Origin: a bacterium
GTDB taxonomy: Bacteria; Joyebacterota; Joyebacteria; Joyebacterales; Joyebacteraceae
Assembly (NCBI GenBank): GCA_025774935.1
Contig: JALGZK010000008.1
Location: 1-64,000, forward strand
Length of the DNA: 64,000 nt
Direction of reading: 5' to 3'
Part shown: piece by piece, positions 61,001-64,000 of the stretch
How positions within the stretch are numbered: the stretch's first letter is position 1
How the letters are laid out: each line of letters opens with the position of its first letter
Position numbers and translations under genes: made by a program
The notes under the pieces: model-generated
What the model was told of the DNA's origin: nothing
The model's input: only the letters and a program-made list of their open reading frames with translations
The model's database searches: none

Positions 61001-61407
61001 TCCGCCCCGTCGACTTCACGTCCGAGGGGCTCTTCCTCGCGGGTCTCGCCCACTCGCCTCGCTTCACGAACGAGTGTGTGACGCAGAGCCTCGGCGCCTC
61101 GGCGCGGGCCGCGACGATCCTCTCGAAGGACAAGGTCGAGTCGAAGGCCGAGATCGTCGAGGTCAACCTCGCCCGCTGCTCAGGCTGTGCGCTCTGCGTC
61201 GGGATGTGCCCGTACGAGGCGAGGCAGCTCGACCCCGAGAGCGGGAAGGCCACCGTGAACGACATCCTGTGCCAGGGCTGCGGCGCCTGCGCGGGCATCT
61301 GCCCGAACAAGGCGACCGTCCAGCACCTGTACAGACAGACACAGATCATGCACATGCTTGAACCCGTCGGCGCGCAGGCGGGAACGGAGGCGGAGGCGTC
61401 GGAGTAA
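58018..61407 (+). CDS. NuoG-N-like module fused to HdrA C-half, Gly linker and a complete HdrA
   Basis: 1129 residues. 18-215: NuoG/HydA N-terminal 2Fe-2S and 4Fe-4S module (TLCHYGGLEPAGACRICVVE, CILCGLCVRTC, CMSCGACAFVCP). 220-545: second half of an HdrA (GACGACEKICNVGAIDY, LQCVGSRDTNEEGKPYCSSICC, IPEAVVEGSCAASGAA) interrupted by a Gly/Ala-rich linker (482-508). 560-1110: a whole HdrA, with GVFICRCGINIAGTVNV, FAD motif VIGGGVSGMNAALSLAEQ (710-715), QCVGSREE...YCSRICC, and C-terminal ferredoxin motifs CSGCALCVGMCP and CQGCGACAGICP. HdrA carries the bifurcating FAD of heterodisulfide-reductase-type complexes. GTG start 58018; GGAG precedes it. Confidence 0.92.
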   Translation: MKEHEETRCSEHDVCVNAVRITLDGVPMEVELGTTILAAATSAGVTIPTLCHYGGLEPAGACRICVVELKTERGSRLVPACHYAIEAPADISTSSERVVSSRKMTIELLLARCPEVPALQELAAEYGVETTRLPSDDDDCILCGLCVRTCRDLMDTEALSMVGRGHGRRVAPPYDKKSLVCMSCGACAFVCPTNKIKIADLYAGRTSENLSTYDERLVPVGNIRLNYSQQIPKVPVIDRENCVHFVTGACGACEKICNVGAIDYDQEDREETLNVGAVIVTPGYDSYDASQKGALGYGRYENVLTNLQFERILSASGPCEGEIRRPSDGAHPRKVAFLQCVGSRDTNEEGKPYCSSICCMASIKEAVIAREHDSNVEPTIFYIDMRTQGKEFERYFEGARNDHGIVFKRSSVAKLYEKPATKNLVVRHVDEETGEIAEEEFDLVVLAAGLVAHESNAGLAESLNITLNEHGFCEGHTYQVPGSGGGNGGGNGDGTAGQGAGATAGSAAGIFTGGAFTEPRYIPEAVVEGSCAASGAARLLAEARGTLARKKKYPKQLDVAKAVPRIGVFICRCGINIAGTVNVPDVVAYSATLGNVVHASEFVYSCSQDSLEVIKETVAEHKLNRVVVASCTPRTHEYLFADTIREAGLNRYYFELASIREHCSWVHMQEPELATQKAKELVEMMVSKVRGARPVSLEYSPVVHRGLVIGGGVSGMNAALSLAEQGYEVDLVEKEGKLGGNYLKHRRPVWNLYSPTYLEDLEAAVRANSNVTLHLNSEVILFSGVVGNFYAEVCNRETGEEHEISCGAAVVATGAVEREPVEYGYGTDERIMTQLEFESLLGGEDEPAPDIKSVAMIQCVGSREEPNLYCSRICCTQAIQNAMELKRRNPDATVHIIYRDIRTYGVREELYREAREAGVLFLRYDVDRKPEVTTGPDGLKLKVYDRISRREVELGPDAVVLSTGLAPRPDSEELSKVLRVPLTRDGFFLEAHAKIRPVDFTSEGLFLAGLAHSPRFTNECVTQSLGASARAATILSKDKVESKAEIVEVNLARCSGCALCVGMCPYEARQLDPESGKATVNDILCQGCGACAGICPNKATVQHLYRQTQIMHMLEPVGAQAGTEAEASE

Positions 61408-61441
61408 CGCGGCGCCACTCCCCTCCCCGAAAGGAGCAGAG

Positions 61442-61927
61442 GTGGAAGCGACGGTAGAAGGGAAGACACCGACGGAAGACGGCACCCCGACCACGAGCCA
61501 GGGCGCAGGGCCCTTCGAGCCCAAGATCATTGCGTTCGTGTGCAACTGGTGCACGTACGCCGCCGCGGACCTGGCGGGGACCTCGAGGATCCAGTACCCG
61601 CCGAACGTGAAGATCGTGCGGCTCATGTGCAGCGGCGCGATCGATCCGATCTACGTGCTCCGCGCGATCACGGGCGGGTTCGACGGGGTCCTGATCGGCG
61701 GATGCCATCCCGGCGACTGCCACTACCAGACTGGGAACTACAAGGCGCGCAGGCGCGTCACGATCCTGAAGGAGATCCTGAAGTCGGTCGGGTACGACGA
61801 AGAGAGGGTGTGGCTCCGCTGGATCTCCGCGAGCGAGGGAGGCGCGTTCGCCGCCACGGTGAGCGAGATGGTCGAGGCACTCAAGTCGCACGGCCCCAAC
61901 GTTCTCACGACCAACTGGAACAAGTAG
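61442..61927 (+). CDS. mvhD: MvhD-like 2Fe-2S subunit (hydrogenase-Hdr linker)
   Basis: 161-residue protein. After a 25-residue Thr/Glu-rich extension it reads IIAFVCNWCTYAAADLAG, VKIVRLMCSGAIDPIYVL, and GVLIGGCHPGDCHY, the cysteine pattern of MvhD/FlpD, the subunit that passes electrons to HdrA. GTG 61442 is chosen because AAGGAG lies six bases upstream; earlier codons overlap the HdrA gene. Its presence supports an HdrA-based electron-bifurcating complex. Confidence 0.93.
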   Translation: MEATVEGKTPTEDGTPTTSQGAGPFEPKIIAFVCNWCTYAAADLAGTSRIQYPPNVKIVRLMCSGAIDPIYVLRAITGGFDGVLIGGCHPGDCHYQTGNYKARRRVTILKEILKSVGYDEERVWLRWISASEGGAFAATVSEMVEALKSHGPNVLTTNWNK

Positions 61928-61933
61928 AGACCA

Positions 61934-63055
61934 ATGAAGAAGAGACTGAAGCTGGATTCGAACGGGCACGGGATGGAGGAGGCGCTGGGGCGCCTCGCGA
62001 GGCTCATGATCTCGACGGGAGGGGTGGACCGGGTCTTCATCCCGCAGCACGACGAGACGGGCGAGGCGGTCTACGCGACGCTCGTCGCCGACGTGGACGC
62101 CCTCAAGGACCCCGCGCCGCTCGTGCCGTACATCAACGGCAACAAGGGACGGGAGGCGGGTCTCTCCACGCCGAAGAACGGCGAGAACAAGACCGCCGTC
62201 TTCGTGCGTCCGTGCGAGGCCCGGGCGATCATCGAGCTCTCGAAGCTCATGCAGGCGCATCGGGAGAGCATGCTCCTGATCACGTCCGACTGCCCGGGGA
62301 CCCTCACGCTCGAGGACTACAAGCGCCTCCGCGAGGAGCACCCGGACCACCGCGAGGAGGTCGCGGCGTTCTACGCGCCGTTCCACGGAGGAGAGCGCCT
62401 CGAAGGACACGAGGTCCGCGAGTGCTGCACGTTCTGCGAGTCGCTCGCGCATCCCATGAGCGACATCCGCCTTCTCCTCGTCGGAGCGCCGGAAGGAACG
62501 GTCGTCGTCGAGGCCACGTCGGAGGCCGGCGAGCGGGTGCTCTCGAAGCTCGAGATGGAGGAAGCGGCGGAGGTCGACGAAGCCGTGCGGGAGAAGTTCA
62601 CCGAGGGTCAGAAGTCGCGCCACGCCGAGATGGAGGCACACTGGGACGAGGTGGTCCACTCGGTCGAGGACTTCATGCACCTCGTCCAGCACTGCCGCAG
62701 GTGCTACAACTGCCGGGCCGAGTGCCCGATCTGCTACTGCCGCGAGTGCGTGTTCCAGACGGCCACGTTCGAGGTGACGCCCGACGCGTTCGGGAGGCGA
62801 GCCGACCAGTACGGCGTCGTCAAGATGCCGCCCGACACGCTGGTCTTCCACCTGACGAGGATGAACCACATGGTGACGTCCTGCGTCTCCTGCGGTCAGT
62901 GCACCGAGGCCTGCCCTCAGAAGATCCCCGTGGGGAAGATCTTCTCCGCGGTGGGCAGGAGGGTTCAGGACGTCTTCGACTACAGGGCCGGCGCCGATAC
63001 GGCCGACGAACTGCCGCATGCAGTCTTCCGTGAGGACGAGCTCGAGCCGCGCTAG
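61934..63055 (+). CDS. FrhB/FdhB-like iron-sulfur flavoprotein subunit
   Basis: 373-residue cytosolic protein. Residues 1-200 have the FrhB/FdhB core, including VRPCEARAIIELSKLMQ, CPGTLT and CCTFCESLAHP. The C-terminal half has a cysteine-rich region, HCRRCYNCRAECPICYCRECVF (about 256-275), and CVSCGQCTEACP, indicating two or three Fe-S clusters. Relatives bind FAD and handle F420 or ferredoxin; in bacteria they usually accompany HdrA/MvhD as the ferredoxin- or formate-linked subunit. Six bases after mvhD. Confidence 0.86.
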   Translation: MKKRLKLDSNGHGMEEALGRLARLMISTGGVDRVFIPQHDETGEAVYATLVADVDALKDPAPLVPYINGNKGREAGLSTPKNGENKTAVFVRPCEARAIIELSKLMQAHRESMLLITSDCPGTLTLEDYKRLREEHPDHREEVAAFYAPFHGGERLEGHEVRECCTFCESLAHPMSDIRLLLVGAPEGTVVVEATSEAGERVLSKLEMEEAAEVDEAVREKFTEGQKSRHAEMEAHWDEVVHSVEDFMHLVQHCRRCYNCRAECPICYCRECVFQTATFEVTPDAFGRRADQYGVVKMPPDTLVFHLTRMNHMVTSCVSCGQCTEACPQKIPVGKIFSAVGRRVQDVFDYRAGADTADELPHAVFREDELEPR

Positions 63056-63084
63056 GCGCGCCGGGCTTCTCCTGGAGAATCGCG

Positions 63085-63804
63085 ATGGCAACAGAACTGA
63101 AAGAGAAGGACGTCACAGAGGCCGGCGACGACGGCATGGTCAGCATCTTCGTGATGGGCAAGGAGTACCGGGTGCCCGACGCGCTGACCATCATGAAGGC
63201 GACCGAGTACGCGGGCTACCGGTTCATCCGCGGCTGCGGGTGCCGGGGCGGCGCGTGCGGGGCGTGCGCGACCGTCTACCGGACGGGCGACGACTACCGG
63301 ATCAAGGTGGGGCTCGCGTGCCAGACGCTGATCGAGCCGGGGATGCACCTCACGCAGATCCCGTTCTATCCGGCGAACAAGGCGATCTACGACCTCGATC
63401 TGGCCGAGCCGACGGTCGAAGAGGTACTCAAGCACTACCCCGAGATCGCCAGGTGCCTCTGCTGCGAGGTCTGCACGCGGGCGTGCCCGCAGGACCTCGA
63501 GGTCATGTACTACATCCAAGCGGCGCTCCGGGGAGACGTGAAGGAAGTGTCCCGGCTCTCGTTCGAGTGCATCATGTGCGGGCTCTGTGTGTCTCGGTGT
63601 CCCGCCGAGCTCATGCACTACAACGTGGCCATCCTCTGCCGGAGGCTCTACGCGAGGTACGGCATGAAGAGGGCCGAGCACGTCGCTGAGCGCGTCCGCG
63701 AGATCGAGGAAGGGAAATACGACTCGGAACTCGACGAGCTGGTCGGGATGGACGAGAAGGACCTCGTGAAGGCCTACGAGGGCCGTGACTTCGAGGAAGC
63801 ATAA
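63085..63804 (+). CDS. SdhB/TfrB/HdrC-like iron-sulfur subunit
   Basis: 239-residue protein. Residues 18-80 are a 2Fe-2S ferredoxin domain (GCGCRGGACGACATVY; Cys pattern C-x-C...C-x-x-C). Residues 115-180 hold two cysteine motifs, CLCCEVCTRACP and CIMCGLCVSRCP, for 4Fe-4S clusters as in HdrC and fumarate reductase B subunits. A helical C-terminal extension of about 50 residues follows. Probably pairs with the flavoprotein that starts at 63816. Confidence 0.87.
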   Translation: MATELKEKDVTEAGDDGMVSIFVMGKEYRVPDALTIMKATEYAGYRFIRGCGCRGGACGACATVYRTGDDYRIKVGLACQTLIEPGMHLTQIPFYPANKAIYDLDLAEPTVEEVLKHYPEIARCLCCEVCTRACPQDLEVMYYIQAALRGDVKEVSRLSFECIMCGLCVSRCPAELMHYNVAILCRRLYARYGMKRAEHVAERVREIEEGKYDSELDELVGMDEKDLVKAYEGRDFEEA

Positions 63805-63815
63805 GGAGACGTGAC

Positions 63816-64000
63816 GTGCCGTATTCCAGGGAGATGATGGAGTCGGTCAGGAAGGTCGTGGAGACGCGCCCGGCCAGGATCGCCGAGGCGAAGGAGGGGA
63901 AGCACTTCCCCCGTCTCGGCCAGGACGACATCGAGGCCATCCTGAAGAAGTACCACCCGGACTACAGGGACGGGACGAAGCGGGAGGTCAGGGTCGGGGC
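63816..64000 (+). CDS. Start of a probable SdhA/FrdA-like flavoprotein (cut by window end)
   Basis: Begins at GTG 63816 with AAGGAG seven bases upstream, 11 bases after the SdhB-like gene. The first 61 codons give VPYSREMMESVRKVVETRPA, a charged helix and YHPDYRDGTKREVRVG. The K-Y-H-P-D-Y...V-G segment resembles the N-terminal extension seen in some fumarate-reductase-like flavoproteins of HdrA operons; the FAD motif would lie beyond the window. Assignment is mainly from position. Confidence 0.6.
   Translation, partial: MPYSREMMESVRKVVETRPARIAEAKEGKHFPRLGQDDIEAILKKYHPDYRDGTKREVRVG

Overview
GC-rich, tightly packed chromosomal DNA from a diderm bacterium. The diderm call rests on an LpxH-type lipid A hydrolase, a PorV/PorQ-type outer membrane protein, an Omp85-like barrel and several other barrel or lipoprotein genes. 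The PorV-type protein and the parallel beta-helix protein with its FCB-style C-terminus point to an uncultivated lineage of, or near, the FCB superphylum (Eisenbacteria- or Krumholzibacteria-like); that placement is inference. GTG and TTG starts are common. No rRNA, tRNA, CRISPR array or transposase was seen.

Layout. 1-7.2 kb (minus): CdaR/YbbR-like fragment, AMIN-amidase-LysM cell-wall hydrolase, two M16-like proteins that both lack the zinc motif, a primary-like sigma factor and a DegP/HtrA protease. 7.3-14 kb: small coiled-coil protein, LpxH-like enzyme, PorV-like protein, duplicated-domain lipoprotein, CPBP protease, a secreted protein and YjbQ. 14-18.7 kb (plus): CopA-type ATPase, then a LemA / two small membrane proteins / HtpX operon ending in a strong terminator. 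18.7-30.3 kb (minus): PolX, RtcB, archease, DUF2207 protein, TldE/TldD, OsmC, a barrel protein, CutA and an AzgA-type purine permease. 30.5-34.7 kb (minus): a ZraP-ZraR-ZraS-like envelope/metal stress system with a good sigma-54 promoter in front of the ZraP-like gene.

34.9-45.5 kb (minus) is the most unusual part: an apparently undescribed RiPP (ribosomally made, modified peptide) system. One maturase gene fuses a class I isoprenoid-synthase-like domain to a SCIFF-type N-terminal domain and a radical SAM/SPASM domain. It is followed at 33-41 base spacing by three short genes for 56-59 residue peptides. Each peptide has a conserved leader start (M-K/R-H-L...N-G) and five cysteines, each followed by Asp at 2-4 residues, the pattern expected for Cys-Asp thioether (ranthipeptide) crosslinks. 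A secreted FG-GAP propeller protein and a two-gene ABC exporter complete the operon. A sigma-54-type promoter lies upstream of the maturase gene, and a 1030-residue TPR-GAF-AAA+ sigma-54 activator is the next gene upstream, so regulated expression is likely. A creatininase-family hydrolase (the family of MftE, the mycofactocin precursor peptidase) lies a little further away.

45.6-54.6 kb: creatininase, ArsR regulator, RlmN, a secreted protein, an Omp85-like barrel, an SppA protease with an extra N-terminal barrel-like domain, and a beta-helix protein. 54.7-64 kb (plus): one operon for an NADH-linked, HdrA-based electron-transfer complex (NuoE-, NuoF- and NuoG-like modules, HdrA, MvhD, FrhB-like, SdhB-like and the start of an SdhA-like flavoprotein). 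Within it one HdrA copy appears to have been split by insertion of the NuoEFG module. The genes fit a flavin-based electron-bifurcating complex linking NADH, ferredoxin and a fumarate/succinate-type or thiol-linked couple.
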